DNA of 64,000 bases, from NCBI RefSeq assembly GCF_036014195.1, contig NZ_CP107918.1, forward strand, positions 496,001 through 560,000. Direction: 5' to 3'. The notes under the pieces were generated by a model. The model was given only the letters and a program-made list of their open reading frames with translations, was not told where the DNA came from and did not search any database. Below are positions 1-8,593 of this stretch, piece after piece. The position numbers were made by a program, and so were the translations under genes. Source of the stretch: Streptomyces sp. NBC_00442 (GTDB lineage Bacteria > Actinomycetota > Actinomycetes > Streptomycetales > Streptomycetaceae). Position 1 is the first letter of the stretch. Every line of letters begins with the position of its first letter.

Positions 1-403
1 GCAGCCCGAGCCGGTGCGCCACCGGGGTCGGGGCGCGGACCGGTCCGACGGTGCGCACCTCGTTGGTCACTCTGCCGTGCTCGTGCAGGGTCTCGGCGAG
101 CCCCTGGAGCCGGTCGAGGCCGTGCGGGTATTTCTTCTCGCAGACCACTACGGTGCCGACGCCGGGTTGCCGGGCCACCAGTTGTTCGTCGCGCAGCATT
201 TTCAGGGCCTGGCGAACGGTGTTGCGGCTCGCCCGGTAGTCGGCGGCGATGGCGTGTTCCAGGGGGAGCACGCCACCGGGAAAACCGCCCGTGAGGATCT
301 GGTGGCGCAGCAGGTCGGCGAGCTGCCGTGCCTGGTCGGCGCGCAGCCGCCGACGGCGCGCGGCGGCGACCGGAAGCGAGGCGGGGGCGGGTTCTGCTGG
401 CAT
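1..403 (-). CDS. GntR/HutC-family transcriptional regulator, N-terminal part
   Basis: The first about 134 codons of a DNA-binding regulator that runs off the left edge. Residues about 20-85 form a GntR winged helix (LADLLRHQILTGGFPGG, then SRNTVRQALKMLRDEQLV). The beginning of a UTRA-like ligand domain follows (GLDRLQGLAETLHEHG). I chose the ATG at 403 because it precedes the conserved fold by a normal distance and no in-frame start upstream looks better. Effector and targets cannot be named. Two terminator hairpins separate it from the helicase gene, so it is probably its own transcription unit. Confidence 0.85.
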   Translation of the reverse strand, partial: MPAEPAPASLPVAAARRRRLRADQARQLADLLRHQILTGGFPGGVLPLEHAIAADYRASRNTVRQALKMLRDEQLVARQPGVGTVVVCEKKYPHGLDRLQGLAETLHEHGRVTNEVRTVGPVRAPTPVAHRLGL

Positions 404-575
404 GGCAGGGAACGTACCGGCCGGGCCCCTCCCATGGTGTTGCCACAGTATTGCGCCACCTCGCGCCCGACCCTCAGGGCGCTGACCTGCGGTTATGCGG
501 AGACCCGTACAAGATCCGCCACCCCGGTGCCCACAGGGTGGACAGGGCATGCCCCGGCCTGCGCTCGAACGCGGC

Positions 576-609
576 GAGGGCCCGACCGCCAGATGGCGGT
601 CGGGCCCTC
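576..609. terminator. Perfect 15-bp stem terminator
   Basis: GAGGGCCCGACCGCC and its exact reverse complement are separated by the 4-base loop AGAT. It lies between the helicase gene and the GntR start and would end leftward transcription from the helicase. It is the second of two hairpins that fill this 319-bp gap. Confidence 0.8.
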
Positions 610-621
610 GTCCCTCGATCA

Positions 622-672
622 CGGCGCCCCCGCGGCCGCCCGCCCGTGGGCCGGGCCGCCGCGGGGGCGCCG
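622..672 (-). terminator. Helicase-proximal terminator hairpin
   Basis: A 15-bp perfect inverted repeat (CGGCGCCCCCGCGGC with its complement) with a 21-base loop, about 50 bases past the helicase stop. Together with the hairpin at 576-609 it makes a tandem terminator. Confidence 0.7.
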
Positions 673-721
673 AAGGTGTCACGCAGGCGGACTCGGTCCG
701 TTTCGTGACGGCGCGATGCGC

Positions 722-2275
722 CTAGGCCGCCGCGTCGAAGGAGGTCTGGCGCGCGCTCACGCGCCGGGCCGCCGAGGCGGGGCTCCGGCGGCCGCGCGAG
801 GAGGCGCCGCGTGCGGACGTACCGCGCTGCCGTCGCTCGGCCACGGGCGCGGTGATCGTCACGGGGACGCCGGACGGGGCCTGCGCTCCGGTGATCCGGC
901 TGAGGGCCTCGTCGCCGGAGCGGACCTGGGTGGTCTGGGGCACGATCCCGGCGGCGGCCATGAGGCGGCTCATGTCGCGGCGCTGCTGGGGGGTGACCAG
1001 GGTGACGACGCTGCCGGACTCGCCGGCGCGGGCGGTGCGGCCGCCGCGGTGCAGGTAGTCCTTGTGGTCGGTCGGCGGGTCGACGTTGACCACGAGGTCG
1101 AGGTTGTCGACGTGGATGCCGCGGGCGGCCACGTTGGTGGCGACGAGCACGGTGACGTGTCCGGTCTTGAACTGGGCCAGGGTGCGGGTGCGCTGGGGCT
1201 GCGACTTGCCGCCGTGCAGGGCGGCGGCGCGGACGCCGCTGTTCAGGAGGTCCTGGGTGAGCCGGTCGACTGCGTGCTTGGTGTCGAGGAACATGATCAC
1301 CCGGCCGTCGCGTGCCGCGATGTGCGTCGTCGTGCGCTGCTTGTCGGCGCCGTGGACGTGCAGGACGTGATGTTCCATCGTGGTGACCGCGCCCGCGGAC
1401 GGGTCGACGGAGTGGACGACGGGGTCGACGAGGTAACGGCGGACCAGGAGGTCGACGTTGCGGTCGAGGGTGGCCGAGAACAGCATGCGCTGACCCTCGG
1501 GGCGCACCTGGTCCAGGAGCGCGGTGACCTGGGGCATGAAGCCCATGTCGGCCATCTGGTCGGCCTCGTCGAGGACGGTGATCGCGACCTGGTTGAGCCG
1601 GCAGTCACCGCGGTCGATGAGGTCCTTGAGCCGTCCAGGCGTCGCGACGACGACCTCGGAGCCGCCGCGCAGCATGTTGGCCTGCCTGCCGATCGACATG
1701 CCGCCGACCACCGTGGCGAGGCGCAGCTTCACCGCGCGGGCATAGGGGGTGAGGGCGTCGGTGACCTGCTGGGCCAGCTCTCGCGTCGGCACGAGGACCA
1801 GGGCGAGGGGCTGGCGGGGCTCGGCGCGCTGTCCGGCGGTGCGGGCCAACAGGGCCAGGCCGAAGGCGAGGGTCTTGCCGGAGCCGGTGCGGCCGCGTCC
1901 CAGAGCGTCGCGGCCCGCGAGGGTGTTGGGCAGCGTCGCGCCCTGGATCGGGAACGGAACGCTCACGCCCTGCGCGGTCAGTGCGGCCAGCAGGGGGGCG
2001 GGCATGTCCAGGTCGGCGAACGCCTCGACCGCGGGCAGCGCGGGAGTGATCGTCTTCGGCAGCGCGAACTCGCCCTGGACCGCGGGCCTGCGGCCGCCCT
2101 GGCGGCCCGAGCCGCCGCTGCGGGCAGGTGCGCCGGACCGAGCGGGGCCGCCGGAGCGGGTCGCGGCAGGCGAACCGAAGCGGGCGCCTCGACGCGCCTC
2201 GCCACCGGAGGCGAAGGCGGGAGCCTCGGTCCGGCGCGAGCGGGAGGAGCGGCTGTTCGTACGGGTGGGGTTCAT
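722..2275 (-). CDS. DEAD-box ATP-dependent RNA helicase
   Basis: A 517-residue RNA helicase that unwinds RNA duplexes with ATP. After a basic, Arg/Ser/Ala-rich N-terminal tail (about 1-80) all the core motifs can be read: the Q-motif region (FADLDMPAPLLAAL), motif I GRTGSGKT, PTRELAQ, VVATPGR, VLDEADQM (motif II), LFSATLD (III), VLVATNVAARGIHVD (V) and HRGGRTARAGE (VI). The C-terminus is a short basic tail, as in the cold-shock/ribosome-assembly helicases of actinomycetes. The ATG at 2275 has a good ribosome site (AAGGAAGG, 6 bases away) that abuts a hairpin at 2286-2308. Upstream on the same strand lies a cold-shock gene remnant, a pairing consistent with cold-induced function (inference). 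Confidence 0.93.
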   Translation of the reverse strand: MNPTRTNSRSSRSRRTEAPAFASGGEARRGARFGSPAATRSGGPARSGAPARSGGSGRQGGRRPAVQGEFALPKTITPALPAVEAFADLDMPAPLLAALTAQGVSVPFPIQGATLPNTLAGRDALGRGRTGSGKTLAFGLALLARTAGQRAEPRQPLALVLVPTRELAQQVTDALTPYARAVKLRLATVVGGMSIGRQANMLRGGSEVVVATPGRLKDLIDRGDCRLNQVAITVLDEADQMADMGFMPQVTALLDQVRPEGQRMLFSATLDRNVDLLVRRYLVDPVVHSVDPSAGAVTTMEHHVLHVHGADKQRTTTHIAARDGRVIMFLDTKHAVDRLTQDLLNSGVRAAALHGGKSQPQRTRTLAQFKTGHVTVLVATNVAARGIHVDNLDLVVNVDPPTDHKDYLHRGGRTARAGESGSVVTLVTPQQRRDMSRLMAAAGIVPQTTQVRSGDEALSRITGAQAPSGVPVTITAPVAERRQRGTSARGASSRGRRSPASAARRVSARQTSFDAAA

Positions 2276-2285
2276 CGAGAACCTT

Positions 2286-2308
2286 CCTTGATACGGCGCG
2301 TATCAAGG
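2286..2308 (-). promoter_or_regulatory. Hairpin abutting the helicase ribosome-binding site
   Basis: Perfect 10-bp inverted repeat CCTTGATACG / CGTATCAAGG with a 3-base loop. In the mRNA its 3' arm ends in AAGG, which runs straight into the Shine-Dalgarno AAGGAAGG of the helicase. Folding would cover half of the ribosome site. A role in translation control or mRNA processing is inference. Confidence 0.6.
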
Positions 2309-2559
2309 AATTCCCGCAGCGAAAGTACAGCGCGGGGAATCTCGAGAACGAACCGAATGGAATGCGCGGATGGGCACGGCCTGCGGTGAATTCGAAACGA
2401 AATGCAAGCCGAAATTGAAAGGGGGTGCGGGTGTCGGGGGTGCGATGCGACGGATACGGAAACCCGCACATCGGTCGGCGCGAGTTCAAACGCTCCCGAA
2501 AGGCGGGGCTGCGAACGGCGTCCGCGGCCCCGCGGGTGACACACCCGCGGGAGATGTCC

Positions 2560-2601
2560 GTAGCTGGGGCCCGCACCCCGAGGGATGCGGGCCCCAGCTA
2601 C
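2560..2601 (-). terminator. Terminator after the cold-shock remnant
   Basis: A perfect 16-bp stem (GTAGCTGGGGCCCGCA and its complement) with a 10-base loop, 17 bases beyond the stop of the small gene at 2618-2722. The rest of the 342-bp gap down to the helicase (2309-2559) holds no gene and probably contains the helicase promoter and leader. Confidence 0.75.
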
Positions 2602-2617
2602 GAAGTGAGCGTCGGCG

Positions 2618-2722
2618 TCAAGCGGACACGACATCCTCGGCCGTCGGGCCCTTCCGGGCCGTCCCGTCACCGAAGGCGGCCTTTCGGCCTTCGTCGAGCC
2701 ACTTCGCGGTGCCTGATGCCAT
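2618..2722 (-). pseudogene. Internally deleted cold-shock protein (CspA-type) remnant
   Basis: A 34-codon reading frame with a strong ribosome site (AAAGGAG, 7 bases before the ATG). It begins MASGTAKWLDEGRKAAFGDG, echoing the MASGTVKWFNxEKGFGF start of actinobacterial cold-shock proteins of about 67 residues. It ends KGPTAEDVVSA, echoing their KGPQAENIxPA end. The middle, with the RNP2 motif and the aromatic binding face, is missing, so it cannot form the five-stranded barrel. It keeps its ribosome site and terminator and sits upstream of the DEAD-box helicase. It may be a decayed gene or an expressed micro-protein; the sequence cannot tell which. Confidence 0.6.
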
Positions 2723-3370
2723 GCCGAATCTCCTTTGGGGCAGTGCGCCGGGACCCGCGAGACGCGGATGCCGGGTCGCCGCGATGATGCCCCGTCCGGA
2801 GAGGAGACCGGCCACACGAAAGCTTCCGACGCCGCGAATTCCGGCGAAGGAGCCTGAAGTTTGTGGGAACCACAACTGCAACTGAGATCGACAGTAGCAC
2901 GGCGCGACAGGCGGCGTACGGTAAATAACCCCGCTCTGCCCGTTGCCGCGAAAACACTCCCCGCACGGTGCGTTAAACCCTCATCTCGCGGCCATAGATA
3001 TTCCCCGCCCGTGGCGAGGCGTTCGGCATCCGCGGGCGGGGCGAGCAGATGGATTTCGGGCCGCGCACGAGTCGGGCTAAGCATGTCCACGGGACCGGCG
3101 AAAGGCGCGCTCCAGGCAGGCGAAGCGCGAGCACGAGGCCGGTGAAGGCCGCCGGCCTCCTCCCTGTCGTGCCACTCCCCCGCGAGGGCGAGCACCCATG
3201 GCCCACAACCTCCAAAGCCACTACCGCACATACCGCGTTTTTTGGCGGATAGGCCAAGCGTGAGCCAACCATCTATGCGATTCAGGCTCGCAGATGCAAG
3301 ATGAGAGGCGTCGTCCGGGGCGCGGAGGCCCCGCTCCCGGCCCACAACAGGCCCACGAGGCGAGGTCCCC
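2723..3370. other. Gene-free interval between cold-shock remnant and methyltransferase
   Basis: About 650 bases with no credible coding sequence on either strand. It must hold the leftward promoter of the cold-shock remnant and the rightward promoter of the methyltransferase. The only structure I see is a short inverted repeat TTGTGG-GAA-CCACAA at 2861-2875, about 145 bases upstream of the cold-shock start. Confidence 0.5.
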
Positions 3371-4147
3371 ATGGTCATGCGCACCTACGAGGCAGGCGTC
3401 GGCGAGGACGAATACGGCGCCGTCACGCCCGGATACCGCTCCTACCGCCGCCCGGACGAACGCATCGCCCGCGTCATCGCGCGGGCGCTCGGCGACGCGC
3501 GCTCCGTCCTCAACGTCGGAGCGGGCACCGGTGCGTACGAGAGCGAGACGCACGACACCACCGCGGTGGAGCCGTCCCTGGCCCTGCGCGCCCAGCGGCC
3601 CGCGCAGCTGGCCACCGCCATCGACGCCGTCGCCGAGGACCTCCCCTTCGACGACGGCCAGTTCGACGCCGCCATGACCCTCTTCAGCGTCCACCAGTGG
3701 TCCGACGCCGCGGCCGGCCTGCGCGAGATGCGACGCGTCACGCGCGGCCCGGTCGCCGTCCTGACCCGCGACCCCGCGCGCGTACGCAACTTCTGGCTCT
3801 ACGAGTACGCCCCCGAGGTCCTGGAGACCGAGGTGCGCCGCTACCCGCCGCTCGACCGGCTCACCGCCGCGCTCGGCGGCACCGTCACCGCGCAGATCGT
3901 GCCCATCCCGCTGGACTGCACCGACGGATTCACCGAGGCCTACTACGGCCGTCCCGAAATGCTCCTCGACCCAGCCGCCCGGCAGGCCTGCTCGGCCTGG
4001 AGCTTCGTCGACGACGCCGCGCGCCTCGCGTTCGACGCGTCCCTGCGCCGCGCCCTCGGCTCCGGTGCCTGGGACGAAGCCTTCGGCCATCTGCGCCACC
4101 GCCCGACCTACAACGGATCCCTGGTCCTCCTGCGCGCGGTGCTGTGA
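3371..4147 (+). CDS. Class I SAM-dependent methyltransferase
   Basis: A 258-residue Rossmann-type methyltransferase. The SAM-binding motif I is VLNVGAGTGAYE (about residues 45-57), the acidic end of the second strand is AVEPS, and DLPFDDGQFDAAMTLFSVHQW gives the post-motif and motif IV region of the UbiE/Methyltransf_11 type. The C-terminal half (HLRHRPTYNGSLVLLRAVL) is that of small-molecule methyltransferases. The substrate is not predictable. GAGG lies 5 bases before the ATG at 3371; a second ATG two codons in is possible. The gene is single and convergent with the next one. Confidence 0.88.
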   Translation: MVMRTYEAGVGEDEYGAVTPGYRSYRRPDERIARVIARALGDARSVLNVGAGTGAYESETHDTTAVEPSLALRAQRPAQLATAIDAVAEDLPFDDGQFDAAMTLFSVHQWSDAAAGLREMRRVTRGPVAVLTRDPARVRNFWLYEYAPEVLETEVRRYPPLDRLTAALGGTVTAQIVPIPLDCTDGFTEAYYGRPEMLLDPAARQACSAWSFVDDAARLAFDASLRRALGSGAWDEAFGHLRHRPTYNGSLVLLRAVL

Positions 4148-4201
4148 CCCTCGACCGCGGCCCGGCCGGTGCCCGGCGCGGACCGTGGTGGCGGGTCCCG
4201 G

Positions 4202-4759
4202 TCAGAAGGCCCAGCGGGTGTGGGTGAAGGCCCCGCCGTCGCGGCCGAAGCCGTACGCCGTGCCCGGGGCCACCGCGAAGACCAGCACGTCCCCCGTGCG
4301 GAAGCCGTCCCCGATCCCGTGGAAGGTGCCCTCGGGCGCGGTGATGTGCGCCCCGTACTTCGACTCGTACGCGGCGATCACCTCCTCGATCACCGCCGGG
4401 TCGGTCACCTTCTCGGCCACGCCCTCGACCACGAGGTCGAGCCCCTCGGTGAGCGAGTTGCCCCCGGTGGTCAGGGCGCAGTGACGGTCGTGGGCGAGGT
4501 TCTTCGCCTTCTGCTCGCCGGGGCCGGTGGAAAAGTACAGCACTCCCTCGTGCCAGGCCGCGATCACCGGCGTGACGTGCAGCCGTCCGTCGGGCCGCAC
4601 CGTGGACACCCAGAAGATCTCGGCGGCCTCCAGCCGCCGCCGGGCCTCGGCCCATTCGGTGGCGTCGGGCCGTGCGGCACCGGGGCGGGGGTTGAGGGCG
4701 GAGCTGTAGCGGGAGTCGAGTTCGGCGGTGGGTCGTTCGGCGGATCCGGGCGTAGGCAT
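4202..4759 (-). CDS. Pyridoxamine 5'-phosphate oxidase-family protein
   Basis: A 185-residue split-barrel flavin-binding protein of the PNPOx-like/F420-dependent type. The signature runs from IFWVSTVRPDGRLHVTPV through FSTGPGEQKAKNLAHDRHCALTTGG, the strand-turn region that holds the flavin or F420 phosphate. A conserved tail (YGFGRDGGAFTHTRWAF) follows. Actinomycetes carry many such proteins acting on xenobiotics, haem or unknown substrates. Which cofactor is used cannot be read from the sequence. The ribosome site GGAG precedes the ATG at 4759. Confidence 0.85.
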   Translation of the reverse strand: MPTPGSAERPTAELDSRYSSALNPRPGAARPDATEWAEARRRLEAAEIFWVSTVRPDGRLHVTPVIAAWHEGVLYFSTGPGEQKAKNLAHDRHCALTTGGNSLTEGLDLVVEGVAEKVTDPAVIEEVIAAYESKYGAHITAPEGTFHGIGDGFRTGDVLVFAVAPGTAYGFGRDGGAFTHTRWAF

Positions 4760-4867
4760 GACGGATCTCCTTTCGCTCTCCTCCCTAACGACTGCGGGAG
4801 AGGACGGAAATCATCGCGCTGCCGGCCGGCCACCGGGCGGGCGCGGCCGGCCCGCATCCTCGCCGGC

Positions 4868-5479
4868 TCAGGCGATCCGGGTGTGGACGGTCGCGGTGTT
4901 GTTGGCGGTGGTCTTCTCGGGCGACGAGGTCGTCACCTTGGTGACGAGCTGCACCTTGCCGCCACCGTAGGAAGGGCCGCGGCCGGCGATCTGGATGCGT
5001 ACGGTCTCACCGGGCTTGAGCGCGCCGACGGTTGCCACGACGCGTCCGTCACCGCCCAGTTCGGCGTGGGCGGAGCCCTGGATGACGCGGTGGGCGCGGT
5101 GCTCGATGCCGTTGGGCAGGGTGGTGACCGAACGCACCGAGTAGGCCGTGGACTTGCCGGTGTTGGTGATCTGCACCGTCCACAGCTGTTCCTCGTCGTG
5201 GTCGATGTGGGCGGGGCCGGACGCGGAGACGGCGACATCGGCCCGGTTCCGGTCCGGTGTGCGCGGCGTCCAGGCGTCGCCGTAGTCCTTGCCGTAGGTC
5301 TTCGTCCAGTTGTCGCTGTAGTTGCCTGTGTAGCCGTTGACATATCCGTCGCCGTAGTCGGGGCCGTACGCGGCGGAGGCCGGGGCGGCCACGGCGAGGG
5401 ACACACCGGCTACGGCCGCGGTGGCGATCGCGGCGGCAGCCACTCGGGGGCGCGGGGTGCGAGTCGGCCGGGAGAACAT
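4868..5479 (-). CDS. Secreted protein with Gly/Tyr-rich repeats and a DUF11-like domain
   Basis: A 203-residue exported protein. Residues 1-37 are a signal peptide (Arg-rich start, Ala/Val core, ASAAYG cleavage area). Residues about 38-75 are imperfect short repeats rich in Tyr, Asp and Gly (GPDYGDGYVNGYTGNYSDNW). The rest resembles DUF11-type beta-sandwich surface domains (ADVAVSASGPAHIDHDEEQL, ITNTGKSTAYSV, TTANNTATVHT). GAGAGG lies ahead of a GTG-ATG pair; I took the ATG at 5479, the GTG at 5482 being equally possible. It is probably an extracellular structural or adhesive protein. The gene stands alone. Confidence 0.75.
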   Translation of the reverse strand: MFSRPTRTPRPRVAAAAIATAAVAGVSLAVAAPASAAYGPDYGDGYVNGYTGNYSDNWTKTYGKDYGDAWTPRTPDRNRADVAVSASGPAHIDHDEEQLWTVQITNTGKSTAYSVRSVTTLPNGIEHRAHRVIQGSAHAELGGDGRVVATVGALKPGETVRIQIAGRGPSYGGGKVQLVTKVTTSSPEKTTANNTATVHTRIA

Positions 5480-5742
5480 CACGGGACAAACCTCTCGAAG
5501 GTCGGGTGTCGTGCGACGTGCCGCCCGCGGTGTGTGGCGGCACACCCTCAGCCTGCTCCCCGCCGCCGCCCCGTCCCTTCGCCACAGGTCCTCGATCAAC
5601 AGGCCCTTGGCCCCGGCGTGCCGGGCGTCCGCATCGACCGAAAGCACGACTGCTGAGCCGAGAGGTGGCGGACCGGCACGTGGCCTCGGCACTGCTTCGA
5701 ATGACGCGACCCGGCCCTGCCTGTCCGGCCCCGCCCGCCCCG

Positions 5743-6513
5743 CTAGCGGTGCCGGAACAAACGCCCGTACCCCGTGATCTCCTCCGCCGGCGCGCCCGCC
5801 GCACGCAGGGCCGCCCAGAGCAGGACCTGATTCGCGGTCAGGACCGGCCGGCCGAGACTGGCCTCCAGCGCTTCGACGATCCCGACGGCGCGGAACCCGT
5901 TGCCGCCGATCACCACCGCCTCCGCCGCGTCGGGCACCTGCGCGACCACCCAGTCGTACAGGGCCGACGGCACGATACGCGTCTGGCCGCTGGGCAGTTC
6001 GCACGGGGCCGCGTGGGCGACCTCGAATCCGCAGTCCTCGTAATAGGCCCGGCCAAGTCCCGTCAGCTCGGTGTCGAACCACGGCGGGTCCACCAGGGCG
6101 ACGCGCCCCGCCCCGATCGTGCGCAGGGCCACGGCGGCGGCCGCACAGGTGGCGACCACCGGCAGCCCCTGTGTCCGCTCCTCCAACCGGGCCAGCATCC
6201 GTTCCTCGCCGCGCGGCCCGATGACGTACGCGGAACTCGTGAAGGCGAAGGCGATCGCCGCCACCGGTGCGGCGCCCAGCAGCGCCGCCGCCTCGTCGAC
6301 GCCCGGTGGCTCGGCGAAGGCGCGCACCGGAGCCAGCGGGATGGTGTCGTCCATCACGCCGCCACGTCGTATCGCCCCGAACGGCACCCTGGCGGTGTGC
6401 AGACCCACATCGGCCGGGGCCATGGCGCGCAGCTCCGACTCGGGGCCGACGTCGGCGTGCGGGGTCAGAATGCCGAGACGGACGCGGACGTCCCACCCGT
6501 CGGGCTGCCACAT
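5743..6513 (-). CDS. Asp/Glu racemase / maleate isomerase-family protein lacking the usual cysteines
   Basis: A 256-residue protein with the fold and order of maleate cis-trans isomerase and arylmalonate decarboxylase: VRLGILTPHADVGPESEL at the start, IAFAFTSSAYVIG, VALVDPPW, AVVIGGNGFRAVGIVEALE and LTANQVLLWAAL. In the catalytic members of the family the third motif has Cys-Thr and the fifth Ser-Cys-Thr. Here those positions read Phe-Thr and Gly-Gly-Asn, so both acid/base cysteines are missing. Isomerase chemistry is therefore doubtful. A decarboxylase-like or binding role is possible but unproven. The gene is single and divergent from the four-gene operon starting at 6777. Confidence 0.75.
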   Translation of the reverse strand: MWQPDGWDVRVRLGILTPHADVGPESELRAMAPADVGLHTARVPFGAIRRGGVMDDTIPLAPVRAFAEPPGVDEAAALLGAAPVAAIAFAFTSSAYVIGPRGEERMLARLEERTQGLPVVATCAAAAVALRTIGAGRVALVDPPWFDTELTGLGRAYYEDCGFEVAHAAPCELPSGQTRIVPSALYDWVVAQVPDAAEAVVIGGNGFRAVGIVEALEASLGRPVLTANQVLLWAALRAAGAPAEEITGYGRLFRHR

Positions 6514-6776
6514 CTCGCGCTCCTCTCGGACACGGGCCGGACCCCCACTGTCGCAGCGCCCGCCCCCGGACGCAGCGCGGGAGCACCGCGCGGTCCCGGG
6601 ACCGGTGGCCCGTTCCGCACAGCCTCCACCGCCGTACGCGGGCCCGTGATGCGGACGGGCCCGCGCCTGGCGAGGATGGGACGTCAGGACACGGCGCCGC
6701 CGATGCCGGGGACGGCCGTACGCCCGCGAACCCGGTTCCTGTCACTGTCCCCGTCACTGGGTAAGGAGCACGGCAG

Positions 6777-7832
6777 ATGCGAGTACCGCAGATGCAAGGA
6801 CCCGCGGGCGAAGTGCGCTCGGACGCGCAGGCGCCCGGCCTCGGCGGCCCGAGCGGCCCGGCATGGGTGCGGGAGGCGTGTCAGGAAACCTCCGCGGCCT
6901 TCGCGCACTGCGTGGCCGAGATCGCTTCGGGCGCCCTGGAGTTCCCGCTCCCGGGAGGCGGCCGGACCCCGGACAGGTTCGCCGCCCTCACGCGGGTGGC
7001 GGAACGGGACCTCTCGTTGGTGCGTCTGGTGGAAGGCCATGTGGACGCGATCGCGATCCTGGCCGAGCTCGAAGGCCCCGCCGTGCGGCCCGGCGAGCGC
7101 TGGGGCGTCTGGGCCGCCGAGCCGCCCGGACAGGGGCTCACGGCGACGCGCGGCGGGCACGGCTGGGTGATCAACGGACTGAAGCGGTACTGCTCGGGAG
7201 CACACAGCTGCACCCACGCTCTGGTGACCGCCGGGGCCGAGGACGGCCGGCGGCTCTTCGCGGTCGCCACGGGCGGGTGCCGGCCCGTCGAGGGGAGCTG
7301 GCAGGCGTTGGGAATGGCGGCGAGCGACAGTGCCGACGTGACGTTCACCGACATCCCCGCCGTTCCGGTCGGCGATGTCGAGGCGTACGTGAACAGGCCG
7401 GGCTTCCAGCACGGCGGCATCGGAGTCGCGGCCTGCTGGTACGGCGGGGCCCGGACCGTGGCGCGCGTCCTGGCCGAGACGGCGGGGCGACGCGGGGCGG
7501 AGCCGCTCACCGACGCCCACCTCGGCGCGGTGGACATGCGTCTGCACGCGGCGGGCGCGGTCCTGAGCCGGGCCGCAGCGGAGATCGACCGCGACCCGGC
7601 CGACGAAGACGGGACGGCCCGGCTGCGGAGCCTGCGGGTGCGAGGGTTCGTCGAGTCGGTCTGTGCCGACGTCCTGACCCATGTGGGCCGGGCGACCGGC
7701 GCCGAGCCCCTGTGTCACAACCCTTCGCACACCCGGCACGCCACCGACCTCGCGGTCTACCTCCGCCAGCACCACGGCGAGCGCAGTCTGGCCGAACTCG
7801 GCCGGCTCATCGCGGAGACGGAGCACACGTGA
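6777..7832 (+). CDS. Acyl-CoA dehydrogenase-like flavoprotein
   Basis: A 351-residue protein with the acyl-CoA dehydrogenase layout. It has a helical N-terminal domain, a middle beta domain (WGVWAAEPPGQGLTA, GWVINGLKRYCSGA, and VTFTDIPA, the last resembling the V-F-DVxVP strand), and a C-terminal helical bundle ending in CHNPSHTRHATDLAVYLRQH, where the family has the flavin-contacting GxxxLxxxxPLxRxxRD segment. It is shorter than catabolic members (about 380 residues). The next gene starts inside its stop (GTGA), so the four genes to 9938 are translationally coupled. That setting points to oxidation of a biosynthetic intermediate rather than fatty-acid breakdown (inference). Confidence 0.8.
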   Translation: MRVPQMQGPAGEVRSDAQAPGLGGPSGPAWVREACQETSAAFAHCVAEIASGALEFPLPGGGRTPDRFAALTRVAERDLSLVRLVEGHVDAIAILAELEGPAVRPGERWGVWAAEPPGQGLTATRGGHGWVINGLKRYCSGAHSCTHALVTAGAEDGRRLFAVATGGCRPVEGSWQALGMAASDSADVTFTDIPAVPVGDVEAYVNRPGFQHGGIGVAACWYGGARTVARVLAETAGRRGAEPLTDAHLGAVDMRLHAAGAVLSRAAAEIDRDPADEDGTARLRSLRVRGFVESVCADVLTHVGRATGAEPLCHNPSHTRHATDLAVYLRQHHGERSLAELGRLIAETEHT

Positions 7833-8593
7833 CCGGAACGGACACGACCCGAGCCGCCGACCCGATTCAGGCGCCCGGCACCCCCGAACGGGAGTGGCGG
7901 GCCTGGAACGGCCTGCACACGCTGCCCCCGGCGGCCCTTCCCGAGCACGGCCGGGTCGTGGTCGTGGCGGCCCACCCGGACGACGAGGTGCTGGGAGCAG
8001 GCGGCACCCTCGCCCTCCTGGCGCGGGCCGGACTCCGCCTCACCGTGGTGTCCGTGACCGACGGCGAAGGCTCCCACCCGGGCAGCACCCGCGTCACGCC
8101 CGCCCAACTGGCCGTGGTCCGGGCCGCGGAACTCCGTCGGGCGCTCACGGCCCTCGGCGCGCACGACGCCGAAGTGGTGCGCCTGGGCGTGGCGGACACC
8201 CGCCTCGCCCTGCACGAACACGACGTAACGGCCGCGCTGGAGCCCCTGGTCGAGGGTGCCGCGCTGTGTCTGGCGCCGTGGTCCGGGGACGTGCACAGCG
8301 ATCACGAGGCGGCCGGCCGGGCCGCGTCACAGGCGTCCCGTTCAGCCTCCGTCGTCTGCTGGACGTATCCGGTGTGGACGTGGCACTGGGCCCGGCCGGC
8401 CGACCCCCGGGTGCCGTGGGACACCGCGGCGGCGGTCCGTCTTCCCGCGGAGGTCGCGGAGCTGAAGCGACGGGCCGTCGCGGAGTTCGTCTCGCAGACC
8501 GGCCCCCTGGGCCCGGACCCGGCCGACGCGGCTGTTCTGCCGCCCGATGAACTCGCCCACCACCTGCGGGACTTCGAGGTGTTCTTCACATGA
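7829..8593 (+). CDS. PIG-L (LmbE)-family N-acetyl sugar deacetylase
   Basis: A 254-residue zinc-dependent deacetylase-like protein. The N-terminal hallmark VVVAAHPDDEVLGAGGTLALLARAG (AHPDDE motif, zinc and catalytic Asp) is intact, with SVTDGEGSHPGS following. The second metal-binding region is SGDVHSDHEAAGRAA (HxDH). Family members remove acetyl groups from GlcNAc-containing substrates such as GlcNAc-inositol. The GTG start at 7829 overlaps the stop of the preceding gene by 4 bases. Its C-terminal stop overlaps the methyltransferase start (ATGA). Confidence 0.88.
   Translation: MTGTDTTRAADPIQAPGTPEREWRAWNGLHTLPPAALPEHGRVVVVAAHPDDEVLGAGGTLALLARAGLRLTVVSVTDGEGSHPGSTRVTPAQLAVVRAAELRRALTALGAHDAEVVRLGVADTRLALHEHDVTAALEPLVEGAALCLAPWSGDVHSDHEAAGRAASQASRSASVVCWTYPVWTWHWARPADPRVPWDTAAAVRLPAEVAELKRRAVAEFVSQTGPLGPDPADAAVLPPDELAHHLRDFEVFFT

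Noticed and set aside
14..2389. A 791-codon open frame on the plus strand
   Set aside because: It runs antisense to the DEAD-box helicase and through terminators; Gly/Arg/Ala-biased, no domain. A GC-driven shadow.
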